Assembly (NCBI RefSeq): GCF_001940525.2
Contig: NZ_CP019437.1
Coordinates: 842,501 to 906,500 of the forward strand
Origin: Thioclava nitratireducens
GTDB taxonomy: Bacteria; Pseudomonadota; Alphaproteobacteria; Rhodobacterales; Rhodobacteraceae
Direction of reading: 5' to 3'
DNA length: 64,000 bases
Part shown: piece by piece, positions 28,055 to 36,849 of the stretch
Position numbering within the stretch: position 1 is the stretch's first letter
Layout of the letters: each line of letters starts with the position of its first letter
Program-made: the position numbers and the translations under genes
The notes under the pieces: model-generated
Seen by the model: the letters and a program-made list of their open reading frames with translations, nothing else
The model's database searches: none
What the model was told of the DNA's origin: nothing

Positions 28055-29325
28055 CAAAGCCCCTTCGCAATGGTGAGCATGGCATGGGTGACGCGGCTCA
28101 GCTCGTCGGGTTCGATGCTCAGGGGCGGCATGGCGTAGAGGAGCCGTCCCAAGGGACGCAGCCAGACACCGCTTTCCATGCAGAACCGGTGCACGCGACC
28201 GACGGGCAGCGGGGCCTCCATCTCGATGACGCCGATCGCGCCGAGCGTGCGCAGGTCGCGAACACCCGTCATGGCTCGGGCAGGGGCCAGTTCGGCGGCG
28301 AGCTGTGTCTCGATGGCGCGGGCTCGGGCCGACCAGTCGCGGCCTTTCCACAGATCCATGGCCGCCGAGGCCACGGCGCAGGCCAGCGGATTGGCCATGA
28401 AGGTCGGGCCGTGCATCAGGGCGCCGACAGTCGCGGCCAGCTCCTTGGTCGTGATCGTGGCGGCGAGGGTCATCATGCCGCCGGTGAGCGCCTTGCCGAG
28501 GCAGAGGATGTCGGGGGTGACGCCTGCCGTCTCTATCGCGAAATCGGCCCCCGTGCGGCTGAACCCTGTGGCGATCTCGTCGAAGATCAGGTGTATGCCG
28601 AAGTGGTCGCACAGGGCGCGCAATCCGCGCAGGTAGCCGGGGTGATGGAAATGCATTCCGCCGGCTCCCTGAACGACGGGTTCGATGATGAAGGTCGCGA
28701 TGCGGTCGCCGTGGGTGCGGAACAGCGTCTCCACTTCTGCCAGCCCGTTGCGCACGGGGTCCTCGCTCCACTGCGCGTCGAAGGGGATCGGCGGGCGCGA
28801 TACGAAGTGCTGCGCCGAGAGGGCGCGTCCGAACTGGGCGTGCATGCCGGTCTCGGGGTCGCTCAGGCTCATCGCCTTCCACGTGTCACCATGATAGCCG
28901 CCCCGCGCGGTCGCGAGATCCGTGCGCTGGGGATGGCCTCGGTTCACCTGCGACTGGGCGGCCATTTTCACCGCCACTTCGACCGCGACCGACCCGCTGT
29001 CGGAATAGAAGATCTGATCGAGCCCGGCGGGCATCACCGCGACGAGCTGTCTGGTGAGATCGATCACGGGCTGATGGGTGAGGCCTGCGAACATCACATG
29101 CGGGAGAACCTCGGCCTGATCCTTCAGCGCCTGAACGAGGGGCGCCGGCGCATGGCCAAAGGCCGCGGCCCACCACGAGGACATGGCGTCGATCATCCGT
29201 CCCCCGTCGTCGCGGGTCAGCCAGATTCCCTCCGCCGCAACGATCCTGTGCAGGCGCTGCGGGCGGGCGCGCTCGGTATAGGGGTGCCAGACATGCGCCT
29301 GTTCGAAAGCCATATCCTTCATCAC
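28054..29325 (-). CDS. bioA: adenosylmethionine-8-amino-7-oxononanoate aminotransferase BioA
   Basis: A 423-residue class III PLP aminotransferase. Visible motifs: VWHPYTE, the BioA-specific MSSWWAAAFGHAPAP, GSVAVEVAVKMA, the PLP aspartate in LIFDEIATGFSRTG, and the Schiff-base Lys in CLGKALTGG. It makes 7,8-diaminopelargonate with SAM as amino donor. The start overlaps the bioD stop; the second Met is at 29322. Order and overlaps show it is part of one biotin transcript. Confidence 0.97.
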   Translation of the reverse strand: MMKDMAFEQAHVWHPYTERARPQRLHRIVAAEGIWLTRDDGGRMIDAMSSWWAAAFGHAPAPLVQALKDQAEVLPHVMFAGLTHQPVIDLTRQLVAVMPAGLDQIFYSDSGSVAVEVAVKMAAQSQVNRGHPQRTDLATARGGYHGDTWKAMSLSDPETGMHAQFGRALSAQHFVSRPPIPFDAQWSEDPVRNGLAEVETLFRTHGDRIATFIIEPVVQGAGGMHFHHPGYLRGLRALCDHFGIHLIFDEIATGFSRTGADFAIETAGVTPDILCLGKALTGGMMTLAATITTKELAATVGALMHGPTFMANPLACAVASAAMDLWKGRDWSARARAIETQLAAELAPARAMTGVRDLRTLGAIGVIEMEAPLPVGRVHRFCMESGVWLRPLGRLLYAMPPLSIEPDELSRVTHAMLTIAKGL

Positions 29326-29939
29326 AGTGCTCCCCGGATGCGATCGAGATCGAGCCGCCGGGCCGCATCGCGCAATCCTTGTGTCGTCAGATCGGACATG
29401 ACGGGTAGGCGGCCCAGCGACGGCAGCTCGGCGATGCGGCAGATGGTGTCCTGACTGTCGGCCACCTCGTCGCCGACGAAGGCGATACCGACGAGCGGCA
29501 CGCCCCGGGCGCGCAGGGCTTCGATTGTCAGCAGGCTGTGATTGATCGTGCCGAGCGTGGTCCGCGCGACGACGATCACGGGCGCGCCCCAGTCCGCCAT
29601 CTGGTCGGCATAGAGACGGTTGCCGTTCAAGGGCACCAGCGCACCGCCTGCGCCTTCGATGACGAGCGGGCCTTTCACCTCGGGAAGCTCCAGAGAACCG
29701 ATCTCAACCCGGTCCAGCCTCGCCGCGAGATGGGGGGAGGCCGGGGTCCGCAGGCGCCATGCCTCCGGCAGGGTGGGCCGCCCCGTGAGCCGCGCGACGG
29801 TTTCGCTGTCGGTTTCCTCGTCCAGCCCGGCCTGCACAGGCTTCCAATAGCTCGCCTGAAGCGTGAGTGTCAGCGCCGCGCTGAAGACGGTCTTGCCGAT
29901 GCCGGTATCGGTGCCGGTGACGACGATGGGTGAGGTCAT
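29322..29939 (-). CDS. bioD: dethiobiotin synthetase BioD
   Basis: A 205-residue ATP-dependent carboxylase. The P-loop TGTDTGIGKTVF lies near residues 8-19, the substrate segment YWKPVQAGL near 31-39, and the second phosphate loop VIEGAGGALVPLN near 90. It closes the ureido ring of dethiobiotin with CO2. ATG 29939 overlaps the bioF stop (ATGA). Confidence 0.96.
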   Translation of the reverse strand: MTSPIVVTGTDTGIGKTVFSAALTLTLQASYWKPVQAGLDEETDSETVARLTGRPTLPEAWRLRTPASPHLAARLDRVEIGSLELPEVKGPLVIEGAGGALVPLNGNRLYADQMADWGAPVIVVARTTLGTINHSLLTIEALRARGVPLVGIAFVGDEVADSQDTICRIAELPSLGRLPVMSDLTTQGLRDAARRLDLDRIRGAL

Positions 29940-31069
29940 GGGGTAAGCTCCGGTGCAAGGGTGGACAGGGTGCCGAACAGGGTGTCGATGTCGCGAGGCT
30001 GCAACCCGCCCGTAAGCGAGATGCGCAGCCGTGCCGTGCCTTTGGGGACCGTCGGCGGGCGCACGGCCCGCAGGTCGAGCCCCGCCGCCTGCAGCCCCTG
30101 CGCGAGACGGATAGCGGCATGATCTTCGCCGACGATCAGCGGTATGATCTGGCTGCCGTGATGGTGCAGGCCGCAGCGCTCCGCCGCACGATGGGCGTGC
30201 TGGCGAAGCGCTGCGGCATGGTTTCCCCATTGCGGCTGGGTTTGCAGCATATGCAGCGAGTGCCGGACGGCCGCCGCCATCAGCGGCGAGGGCGCCGTGG
30301 CATAGATGAAGGGCCGCGCCCGGTTGATCAGGGTTCGGATGATCACGCTGTCGGCGCAGATCAGCGCCCCGCTCGCGCCGAGCGCCTTGCCGCAGGTGTG
30401 GATCACGATCATCGGTACGTCGCAGCCCATCGGGGCGAGCCCCCGGCCATCGGCGCCGTAGAGACCCGTCGCATGGGCTTCGTCGAGGATCAGGGTGGCG
30501 TCATGGTCCCGGGCGATCGCGACGAAATCCGCCAGCGGCGCGAAGTCGCCATCCATCGAGTAGAGCGTCTCCAGCGCCAGCCAGACCCGGCCTTTGCCGC
30601 CACGCTCACGCCAGCTCTGGATCTGGGCCGCGGCGTCCTGGGCGTCGTTGTGGCGAAAGCTGCGCAGGTCCGCCGCGCCGAGCCGCATGCCCTCGTGCAT
30701 GCTGGCGTGGACCAGCGCATCGTGCAGCACCAGATCGCCGCTCATCGGCAGACAGGTGAGGATCGCCTGATTGGCCTGAAAGCCACCGCCCATGTAGAGA
30801 CAGGCGTCCGCCCCGAAGAACGCGGCGGCTTCGGTTTCGAGCCGCTCGAACTCCGCGTCATTGCCCCGCAGCAGCCGCGAGCCGCCCGATCCCACCGGGA
30901 TACCTCGTGCCAGCGCGTCCGTGATGCTTTGGGCGAGTTCCGCGGAGTCGCGCAGTCCCAGATAGTCGTTAGACGCGAAATCGAGACCTATGCCGGGGAT
31001 CAGCTCCCGAAGCCGCCCTCTCGCCTCGAGCTGCGCGAGGCGAGAGGCGTGACGAGGATAGGCGTTCAT
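29936..31069 (-). CDS. bioF: 8-amino-7-oxononanoate synthase BioF
   Basis: A 377-residue PLP enzyme of the alpha-oxoamine synthase family. It joins pimeloyl-ACP and alanine. Markers: [35 protein letters not shown] with the PLP Asp and His, and the lysine in [12 protein letters not shown]. The length is normal. Its start overlaps the bioB stop by ATGA. Confidence 0.97.
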   Translation of the reverse strand: MNAYPRHASRLAQLEARGRLRELIPGIGLDFASNDYLGLRDSAELAQSITDALARGIPVGSGGSRLLRGNDAEFERLETEAAAFFGADACLYMGGGFQANQAILTCLPMSGDLVLHDALVHASMHEGMRLGAADLRSFRHNDAQDAAAQIQSWRERGGKGRVWLALETLYSMDGDFAPLADFVAIARDHDATLILDEAHATGLYGADGRGLAPMGCDVPMIVIHTCGKALGASGALICADSVIIRTLINRARPFIYATAPSPLMAAAVRHSLHMLQTQPQWGNHAAALRQHAHRAAERCGLHHHGSQIIPLIVGEDHAAIRLAQGLQAAGLDLRAVRPPTVPKGTARLRISLTGGLQPRDIDTLFGTLSTLAPELTP

Positions 31070-32013
31070 GGCTGATCCGCAATCTCTGGTAGCGCCTCGG
31101 GCACCAGTCCGAGACGGGCGAAGAGCAACGCGTCCTTGCTGTCCTCGGGGTTGTCAGCCGTCAATAACGTGTCGCCCACGAAGATCGAGTTCGCCCCCGC
31201 GAAGAAGCACATCGCCTGCAGCTCATCGGACATCGCGCTGCGCCCCGCAGAGAGACGGACATAGGAGCTCGGCGCGAGTATCCGCGTCGTGGCGATGGCC
31301 CGCACGAGCTCGAACGGATCGAGCGGCGGCGTGTCGGCCATCGGGGTGCCGGGCATCGGGATCAGGAGGTTGATCGGGATGGATTTCGGCGGCTCCGGCA
31401 GATCGGCGAGGGTCTGGATCATGCTGATGCGATCTTCCGCCGTCTCGCCCATGCCCAGAATGCCGCCCGAGCAGACATTGATCCCGGCCTGCCGCACGCG
31501 CTCGAGCGTCTCGATCCTGTCGGCGAAGCTGCGGGTCGAGACGATGGAGGCATAGAACTCCTCGGAGGTGTCGATGTTGTGGTTGTAGTAATCGAGCCCC
31601 GCCTGCCTGAGCTGTACCACCTGTTCGTCGTCCAGCATCCCGAGGGTCATGCAGGTCTCCAGCCCCATCGCCTTGACCCCCTCGACCATGGCGATGACCG
31701 CGGGCATGTCGCGTGGCTTTGGCGAGCGCCACGCCGCCCCCATGCAGTAGCGCGTGGCGCCTGCCGCCTTGGCCTTGCGCGCTTCTGCAAGAACCCTCTC
31801 CACTTCCATCAATTTCGATGCGCTGAGCTCGGAGCCGTTGCGCGCCGACTGTGCGCAATAGGCGCAATCCTCGGGGCAGCCTCCGGTCTTGATCGAAAGC
31901 AGCTTGGCGCATTGGATCCTGTTCGGATCGAAATTCGCCCTGTGCACGCCATGGGCGCGGGACAGCAAGTCCATCAGCGGAAGATTATAGATTTTATGTG
32001 CGCGATCTTTCAT
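31066..32013 (-). CDS. bioB: biotin synthase BioB
   Basis: A 315-residue radical SAM enzyme. The 4Fe-4S motif is in [14 protein letters not shown]. Other conserved parts are [12 protein letters not shown], the YYNHNID segment, [14 protein letters not shown], and SAGRSAMS with the ligand Arg and Ser of the second cluster. It inserts sulfur into dethiobiotin. ATG 32013 matches the family start; the longer frame to 32166 covers leader sequence. It is the first biotin gene. Its leader has two mutually exclusive hairpins next to the start codon and a BioR box 174-183 bp upstream. Confidence 0.97.
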   Translation of the reverse strand: MKDRAHKIYNLPLMDLLSRAHGVHRANFDPNRIQCAKLLSIKTGGCPEDCAYCAQSARNGSELSASKLMEVERVLAEARKAKAAGATRYCMGAAWRSPKPRDMPAVIAMVEGVKAMGLETCMTLGMLDDEQVVQLRQAGLDYYNHNIDTSEEFYASIVSTRSFADRIETLERVRQAGINVCSGGILGMGETAEDRISMIQTLADLPEPPKSIPINLLIPMPGTPMADTPPLDPFELVRAIATTRILAPSSYVRLSAGRSAMSDELQAMCFFAGANSIFVGDTLLTADNPEDSKDALLFARLGLVPEALPEIADQP

Positions 32014-32186
32014 GACGACCCATCTTTTGACTGTGGTCGTCAGAAGATGACGCGGCGCGGCATATCTCAATTTGCAAAGAAATCTATTGTCGGCGCGCTT
32101 TGGGGGTCGTCTAAGAGTATGAAATAAAATAAAAATCAATGAAGCCTCTGCCCGGTCGAGGTGCACGGAGGCGTAAACGCTAACTA

Positions 32187-32196
32187 TTATCTATAA
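32187..32196. promoter_or_regulatory. BioR operator box upstream of bioB
   Basis: TTATCTATAA equals the known alphaproteobacterial BioR consensus TTATMKATAA. On the minus strand it overlaps a -10-like TAGATAAT. It precedes the bioB operon, and a GntR regulator gene ends that operon's neighbourhood at 26094-26696. Biotin-dependent repression is expected. Confidence 0.85.
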
Positions 32197-32891
32197 TCAG
32201 GCCGGCGGTGCCGCGATGTGCGGATGGGCACCACCTCGCGGCCTCTGGTGCGCGGCGCCTTTTGCTATCGCTCGGAAAAAGTGGCCCCTCGCCGCGTGGT
32301 CGGGTGGTCAACGGAGCCCGGGCTTCAAGCGCGGGGCCGGGGAAACCGATACACGCTTCTCTCGATACCGTCGGGGAATTTCTCTCTGGCGACCTGTTCG
32401 CCACCGAGCTTATCGGTCAGGCGCTGAGCGGCTTCGTTCTCGTCTCGCATATGCGTTTCCACCGCGTCCCAGCCATTACCCAACGCCCATGTGATCACCC
32501 CTCGAGACGACCCAGTCAGGGAATGTGTCTGTTCGAGCGCGCATGAAGATAACGCTACCGCCTCCTTTTGAACGACGGAAGCGATTGCCTGCCCTCTTGC
32601 GAGCGCGCGCCAGAAGTTGATCCTGCGTGATCTCGAGGCGTCGAGACTGGGATGCGATATTCGCCCGGATTCAGGAGGAACGCCAATCGCCTCCGCATCG
32701 CTCGAAGCCAAGAAAAATTGGGGTAAAACGCCGGTTCAAATTTGCCCAGTTTGCGGGGCGCTGCCCTCTTTGTGCGCCCGGATTTCCATCTGACGGACCA
32801 ACGCGCGCGCCCTTGCGTCGGAGCGGTCCTTCCTTTAGAGGCCCGCTCAACCGGTCGCAGCCTACCCGGTCATCAAAACAAGGGTTCAAAA
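32197..32891. other. intergenic region between the bio operon promoter and queC
   Basis: Apart from a decayed acetyltransferase fragment at 32325-32460 on the minus strand, I see no gene. The last 130 bp should carry the queC promoter; I could not recognise a preQ1 riboswitch by eye. Confidence 0.45.
32325..32711 (-). pseudogene. remnant of a GNAT family acetyltransferase
   Basis: The minus-strand frame is open for 128 codons, but only the last 45 look like protein: AVETHMRDENEAAQRLTDKL followed by GGEQVAREKFPDGIERSVYRF, which resembles the C-terminal end of GNAT enzymes (acetyl-CoA helix with Asn, then the last two strands). The N-terminal acetyl-CoA loop and earlier strands are missing. 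I read it as the tail of a deleted gene. Confidence 0.4.
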
Positions 32892-33593
32892 ATGAAGACT
32901 CTCGTCATCTGCTCGGGTGGCCTCGACTCCGTGTCGCTCGCCCATATCGTCGCCGCTGAGGGCAATCTCTCACGGCTCGTTTCCTTCGACTACGGCCAAC
33001 GGCACCGCAAGGAGCTTGATTACGCCGCCGCCGCCGCGCGCCGCCTTGGCGTGCCGCATCACCTTATCGACATGCGCCCAATCGGGGCCGCGCTGACAGG
33101 TTCGGCGCTGACGGACGATATCGACGTGCCCGACGGGCATTACGCCGAAGAGACGATGCGCATCACCGTCGTCCCGAACCGCAACGCGATCATGCTGGCA
33201 ATCGGCTTCGGCGTAGCCGCGGCGAATGGCGACGAAGCCGTGGCGACCGCGGTCCACGGGGGCGATCACTTCATCTACCCCGATTGCCGCCCTGCCTTCA
33301 CCGAAGCCTTCGATGCGATGCAGCGCATGGCGCTCGACGGTTATGCCGATGTGCGGCTGGATACGCCTTTCGTGCATCGCTCCAAGGCCGACATCGTGGC
33401 GGAGGGCGCCAGACACGGCACGCCCTTTGCCGAGACCTGGTCTTGCTACAAGGGAGGCGAGGTGCATTGCGGGCGCTGCGGCACCTGTGTCGAGCGGCGA
33501 GAGGCGTTCCATCTGGCGGGCGTCGAAGATCCGACCGTCTATGCCGATCCCGGTTTCTGGGTCAAGGCCGTCGCTGACAAGGAGGCGCGCTGA
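32892..33593 (+). CDS. queC: 7-cyano-7-deazaguanine synthase QueC
   Basis: A 233-residue ATP-dependent enzyme that turns 7-carboxy-7-deazaguanine into preQ0 with ammonia. The PP-loop motif is VICSGGLDSVSLAH near residues 5-18, and FDYGQRHRKEL follows. The C-terminal zinc site is in WSCYKGGEVHCGRCGTCVER with four cysteines. ATG 32892 is 9 nt after an AAGGG-like site. It is the first gene of queC-D-E-F; the next ATG overlaps its stop (TGATG). Confidence 0.97.
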   Translation: MKTLVICSGGLDSVSLAHIVAAEGNLSRLVSFDYGQRHRKELDYAAAAARRLGVPHHLIDMRPIGAALTGSALTDDIDVPDGHYAEETMRITVVPNRNAIMLAIGFGVAAANGDEAVATAVHGGDHFIYPDCRPAFTEAFDAMQRMALDGYADVRLDTPFVHRSKADIVAEGARHGTPFAETWSCYKGGEVHCGRCGTCVERREAFHLAGVEDPTVYADPGFWVKAVADKEAR

Positions 33594-33946
33594 TGTTTCG
33601 CATCCGCAAGGAATTCCACTTCTCCGCCTCGCACCAGCTTGCCCATCTGCCCGACGATCACCAATGCGCGCGGCTGCATGGGCATAATTACATCGTCGTC
33701 GTCGAGCTGGCTGCCGCGACGCTCGATGCGAACGGGTTCGTGCGCGACTATCATGATCTGAAACCGCTCAAGACCTATATCGACGAGAGTTTCGATCATC
33801 GGCACCTCAACGATGTGATGGAGGTGCCTTCGACCGCCGAGAACATGGCCAAGCATTTCTACGACTGGTGCAAGGCGCGGTGGCCCGAGACCAGCGCGGC
33901 GCTGGTCAGCGAGACGCCCAAGACCTGGGCGGAATACCGTCCATGA
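33593..33946 (+). CDS. queD: 6-carboxy-5,6,7,8-tetrahydropterin synthase QueD
   Basis: A 117-residue zinc enzyme. Zinc ligands are the His of FSASHQL and HGHNY; the catalytic Cys is in [13 protein letters not shown] and the partner Asp/His are in SFDHRHLND and the STAEN segment. It makes 6-carboxytetrahydropterin from dihydroneopterin triphosphate, the first committed step of the pathway. Its start overlaps the queC stop and its stop overlaps the queE start. Confidence 0.96.
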   Translation: MFRIRKEFHFSASHQLAHLPDDHQCARLHGHNYIVVVELAAATLDANGFVRDYHDLKPLKTYIDESFDHRHLNDVMEVPSTAENMAKHFYDWCKARWPETSAALVSETPKTWAEYRP

Positions 33947-34653
33947 CGACGCTGCGCATCGCCGAGATTTTCGGCCCGACCATTCAGGGCGAAGGCGCGC
34001 TGATTGGCGCGCCCACACTCTTCGTGCGCGCGGGGGGCTGCGACTACCGCTGTTCGTGGTGCGACAGTCTCCACGCGGTCGAGAGCGCCTATCGCCATAC
34101 ATGGGCTCCGATGAGTTCCGAGAAAGTCTGGGCAGAGCTGCGCCGCCTGTCGGGTGACCGCCCGCTGACGATCTCGCTCAGCGGAGGCAACCCGGCCATT
34201 CAGGATTTCGGACCGCTGATCGCGCTTGGGCGAGCCGCCGGCTACCGCTTCGCCTGCGAGACGCAGGGTTCTGTCGCACGACCGTGGCTCGGCGATCTGG
34301 ATACGCTGGTGCTGTCGCCGAAGCCGCCCTCGAGCGGGGAGCAGGTCGATTGGGACGTCTTCGCCGATTGCGTGTCGGCCGGACGCTCTGCCGGCAGCAC
34401 CGTGATGAAGATCGTGATCTTCGACCGCGCGGATTATGATTGGGCCAAGGACGCCCATGCCCGTCACCCCGATCTGCCGCTCTATCTTCAGCCGGGCAAT
34501 CCCGAGGTCGATCCGGACGTTCCGGTCGATCCGCAGGCGCTTGCCGACCGGCTGGGCTGGCTGACGGAAACCGCCATGGCGGACAACTGGTTCGCCCCCC
34601 GTATTTTGCCGCAGCTGCATGTCCTGATCTGGGGCAACAAGCGCGGCGTCTGA
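33943..34653 (+). CDS. queE: 7-carboxy-7-deazaguanine synthase QueE
   Basis: A 236-residue radical SAM enzyme. The cluster motif is [14 protein letters not shown], the C-X3-C-X2-C form; SAM contacts are in SLSGGNPA. The N-terminus [20 protein letters not shown] is diagnostic for QueE. It contracts carboxytetrahydropterin to the deazaguanine ring. The ATG at 33943 overlaps the queD stop. Confidence 0.95.
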   Translation: MTTLRIAEIFGPTIQGEGALIGAPTLFVRAGGCDYRCSWCDSLHAVESAYRHTWAPMSSEKVWAELRRLSGDRPLTISLSGGNPAIQDFGPLIALGRAAGYRFACETQGSVARPWLGDLDTLVLSPKPPSSGEQVDWDVFADCVSAGRSAGSTVMKIVIFDRADYDWAKDAHARHPDLPLYLQPGNPEVDPDVPVDPQALADRLGWLTETAMADNWFAPRILPQLHVLIWGNKRGV

Positions 34654-34669
34654 TCCATCGGAAACCCAA

Positions 34670-35134
34670 ATGACCAACTCGATCTACAGCGATCTCAAGC
34701 AACTCGGCGGCGCGACCCGCATCCCGGCAAGCCCCGAGGAGGCCGAGCTCGAACGGGTGAGCAACCCGCAGGCCGATATCAGCTACAACGTCCGCTTCAC
34801 GGCGCCGGAGTTCACCTCGCTCTGCCCGATGACGGGGCAGCCCGACTTCGCGCATCTGGTGATCGACTACGTGCCCGGACAGTGGCTGGTGGAGTCGAAA
34901 TCGCTGAAGCTCTATCTGACGTCGTTCCGAAATCACGGCGCGTTCCACGAGGATTGCACGATCTCCATCGCGCGGCGGCTGGCGGATTTCCTCGAGCCGC
35001 AATGGCTGCGCATCGGTGGCTACTGGTATCCGCGCGGCGGTATCCCGATCGACGTATTCTGGCAAACCGGGGCGATGCCCGAGGGTGTCTGGATTCCCGA
35101 TCAGGGTGTTCCGCCCTATCGCGGGCGCGGCTGA
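34670..35134 (+). CDS. queF: NADPH-dependent 7-cyano-7-deazaguanine reductase QueF (short type)
   Basis: A 154-residue unimodular QueF that reduces preQ0 to preQ1. The catalytic Cys is in [11 protein letters not shown]; the QueF signature ESKSLKLYL with the preQ0-binding Glu and the [11 protein letters not shown] segment follow. It starts 17 bp after queE. With queC, D and E it completes the route from GTP-derived pterin to preQ1; tgt and queA must lie elsewhere. Confidence 0.96.
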   Translation: MTNSIYSDLKQLGGATRIPASPEEAELERVSNPQADISYNVRFTAPEFTSLCPMTGQPDFAHLVIDYVPGQWLVESKSLKLYLTSFRNHGAFHEDCTISIARRLADFLEPQWLRIGGYWYPRGGIPIDVFWQTGAMPEGVWIPDQGVPPYRGRG

Positions 35135-35149
35135 CCTTCGCCGCGTCCC

Positions 35150-35187
35150 GGCCTCGGGGTTTATTCTTAGAGCCTCGCCCCGGGGCC
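35150..35187. terminator. hairpin after queF, between convergent genes
   Basis: GGCCTCGGGG pairs with CCCCGGGGCC (10 pairs including one G-U) around an 18-nt loop, 15 bp past queF and 35 bp before the end of the convergent cupredoxin gene. On the plus strand GTGCCTTT follows. Probably a shared terminator. Confidence 0.5.
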
Positions 35188-35222
35188 GTGCCTTTGCATG
35201 ACGCTCGCCGGACCTGTCGAAG

Positions 35223-35738
35223 TTATTCTACACGGACCAGCGTCCACATCCCCATGACGTAGTGGCCGGGGATGTTGCAGTAGAGGATGTATTCGCCCGG
35301 TTTCAGCGTCACCGTGAGCGAACCGCTCTGACCGGGATCGAGCTCGGAGACCTCGCCGAGATGGCCGGCCTTCTCTTCGTCGACCCGCATTTCGTCCTTG
35401 TTATAGGGCAGTTCCTCGGTCGCGCTCTTGACCGGGGCCACGATCATCTCGTGCACGGTGCCCTTAGAGTCGTTCTTGACCTCGAAGGTGACCTTGCCCG
35501 CAGGCACGACCGCCGGTGTCGCGGTGACGCCCATCGTCGCCTTCGAGACCCGCTCGCCGGCGCCAGCCATGTTGAAGCCCATGGGCGGCAATTGTCCCAG
35601 ATCGTCCATCGCGTTGTCGCCCTTGTCCCAGAGCGAGACCTGCACCGTGGCGGGATCGGCGGCCATTGCGGGCGTGATCGTCAGCGTCGGCAGAGCCGCG
35701 AGGGCGAGTGCGAGGGTGGTGCGTCTTGTGAGTTTCAT
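35223..35738 (-). CDS. periplasmic cupredoxin-domain copper protein
   Basis: A 171-residue protein with a signal peptide (KLTRRTTLALALAALPTLTITPAMA, twin Arg near the start) and a blue-copper fold. Type 1 copper ligands are visible: His in GTVHEMIVAP, and Cys, His and Met in LYCNIPGHYVMGM with the plastocyanin-like spacing. The family is the sulfocyanin/plastocyanin-like cupredoxins; the partner is unknown. It stands alone on the minus strand. A near-match to an FNR/DNR box lies 74-87 bp upstream, which would suggest low-oxygen or nitrogen-oxide control and a role as periplasmic electron carrier. Confidence 0.88.
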   Translation of the reverse strand: MKLTRRTTLALALAALPTLTITPAMAADPATVQVSLWDKGDNAMDDLGQLPPMGFNMAGAGERVSKATMGVTATPAVVPAGKVTFEVKNDSKGTVHEMIVAPVKSATEELPYNKDEMRVDEEKAGHLGEVSELDPGQSGSLTVTLKPGEYILYCNIPGHYVMGMWTLVRVE

Positions 35739-35811
35739 CTTCTATTCCCTTCTCGGTGTTGAGGTTTCGACCTTCGAGAAGAGGGATAACGTGTTTGGCG
35801 GAGGGCCCGTT

Positions 35812-35825
35812 TTGACCCAGATCAC
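35812..35825. promoter_or_regulatory. FNR/DNR-like box upstream of the cupredoxin gene
   Basis: TTGACCCAGATCAC matches the consensus TTGAY-N4-RTCAA at all but the last position. Its distance to the start (74-87 bp) would place it near -40 of a typical promoter. Candidate only. Confidence 0.4.
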
Positions 35826-35938
35826 GTCTCACGCCACTGTGACGGCCGGGCCGAAAACGGTGGAGCGCTGTCGAGATGGCTTCGCTCAAGCGAGGGTGCG
35901 CCGCGCGCCCTGGGCATGCCCGCGCAGGGCGACGCGGC

Positions 35939-36628
35939 TCAGGAGGCCAGTTTTCGCTCGGTCGCGAAGGGGCTGAGGCCCAGCCAGCTCTGCATCGAGG
36001 CCACAACGTCTCGAGACCCGTCGAGATCGAGTTTCCGGGCGGCTTTCGACACGGTGGTGAGGCCCATCCAGATCTCTGTCATCGTGCGCAGATCCGTCGT
36101 GACGAAAAGATCCACGTCGAAGCCCGGATCGACCTGACACAGATCGACATCGCCGCTCGCCTCCACGATCAGCCACCATGAGGATTTCGACGCCGCGAGC
36201 TCGGGGAACCGGAAATTGAGGACGGTGCGCCCTGGCGGAAGCGGCGCCGGATCGAGATTGCGGCGCATGTCCCACATCAACAAAGACACGTCGAGCCGAT
36301 CCAAGGACGGCTCGGATTCCACCCATTTCTGGCCCCAGATCCCGAAGGCCTCGACAACCGGCAGAAGGTCCTTTCCTGCGTCGGTCAGAAGATAGTCCAC
36401 AGCCTGAGAGCCTTCGACAGGATGCCGTTCGACGATCCCGGCCGCTTCCAGTTCCCGCAGGCGCTGTGCGAGCAGGGTGCGCGACATCCGCGGAACGCCG
36501 CGCCTGATATCATTGAAGCGCGTCGATCCCGCCACGAGCTCGCGCACGAGGACGATCGTCCATCGGGTGCAGAGGATTTCGGCCGCCATCGCGACGGGGC
36601 AAAACTGGAAGTAGCTGGCGTTGGACAT
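35939..36628 (-). CDS. HxlR family transcriptional regulator with C-terminal SCP2-like domain
   Basis: A 229-residue regulator. Residues 1-100 form the HxlR winged helix (FCPVAMAAEILCTRWTIVLVRELVAGSTRFNDIRRGVPRMS with RLRELEAAGIVERHPVEG); a long C-terminal part of about 110 residues resembles a sterol-carrier-like ligand-binding fold (LLMWDMRRNLDPAPLPPGRTV and VDLCQVDPGFDVDLFVTTD). This two-domain type is larger than the usual 110-130-residue HxlR. ATG 36628 has AGGAG 7 nt upstream. It is divergent from an FAD-linked oxidoreductase gene and probably controls it. A lipid-like or aromatic ligand is possible. Confidence 0.88.
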   Translation of the reverse strand: MSNASYFQFCPVAMAAEILCTRWTIVLVRELVAGSTRFNDIRRGVPRMSRTLLAQRLRELEAAGIVERHPVEGSQAVDYLLTDAGKDLLPVVEAFGIWGQKWVESEPSLDRLDVSLLMWDMRRNLDPAPLPPGRTVLNFRFPELAASKSSWWLIVEASGDVDLCQVDPGFDVDLFVTTDLRTMTEIWMGLTTVSKAARKLDLDGSRDVVASMQSWLGLSPFATERKLAS

Positions 36629-36660
36629 CGGAGATCTCCTCCATGGCTGTTTCCAGCATA

Positions 36661-36694
36661 GCACGAATTGCGATTCCTTTATTCGGCTTCGTGC
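36661..36694. promoter_or_regulatory. nested inverted repeats in the hxlR / oxidoreductase promoter region
   Basis: GCACGAA (36661-36667) and TTCGTGC (36688-36694) are perfect 7-bp arms with a 20-bp spacer; the spacer itself contains GAAT-TGCG-ATTC. The site lies 33 bp upstream of the HxlR gene and could be its operator. Confidence 0.35.
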
Positions 36695-36849
36695 CCATGC
36701 TCTCTGCTCGGGCGGGCCGGTCCAGTTTCGCCACTGGTTTGAGACACGCCGCGCGCTCATCCTTTCAGAACCGCAAGCAATCGAAACGCGGCAGACGCGC
36801 AAGGGGTAGATCGCGTCGCCGTGCGCCATGGTCTCAGAGGGAGGAAGAC

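Noticed and set aside
31984..31993. Second BioR-like box within the first codons of bioB
   Set aside because: Only a half-match to TTATMKATAA and inside the coding sequence.
32760..32891. preQ1 riboswitch upstream of queC
   Set aside because: No recognisable preQ1-I or -II aptamer sequence could be found by eye.
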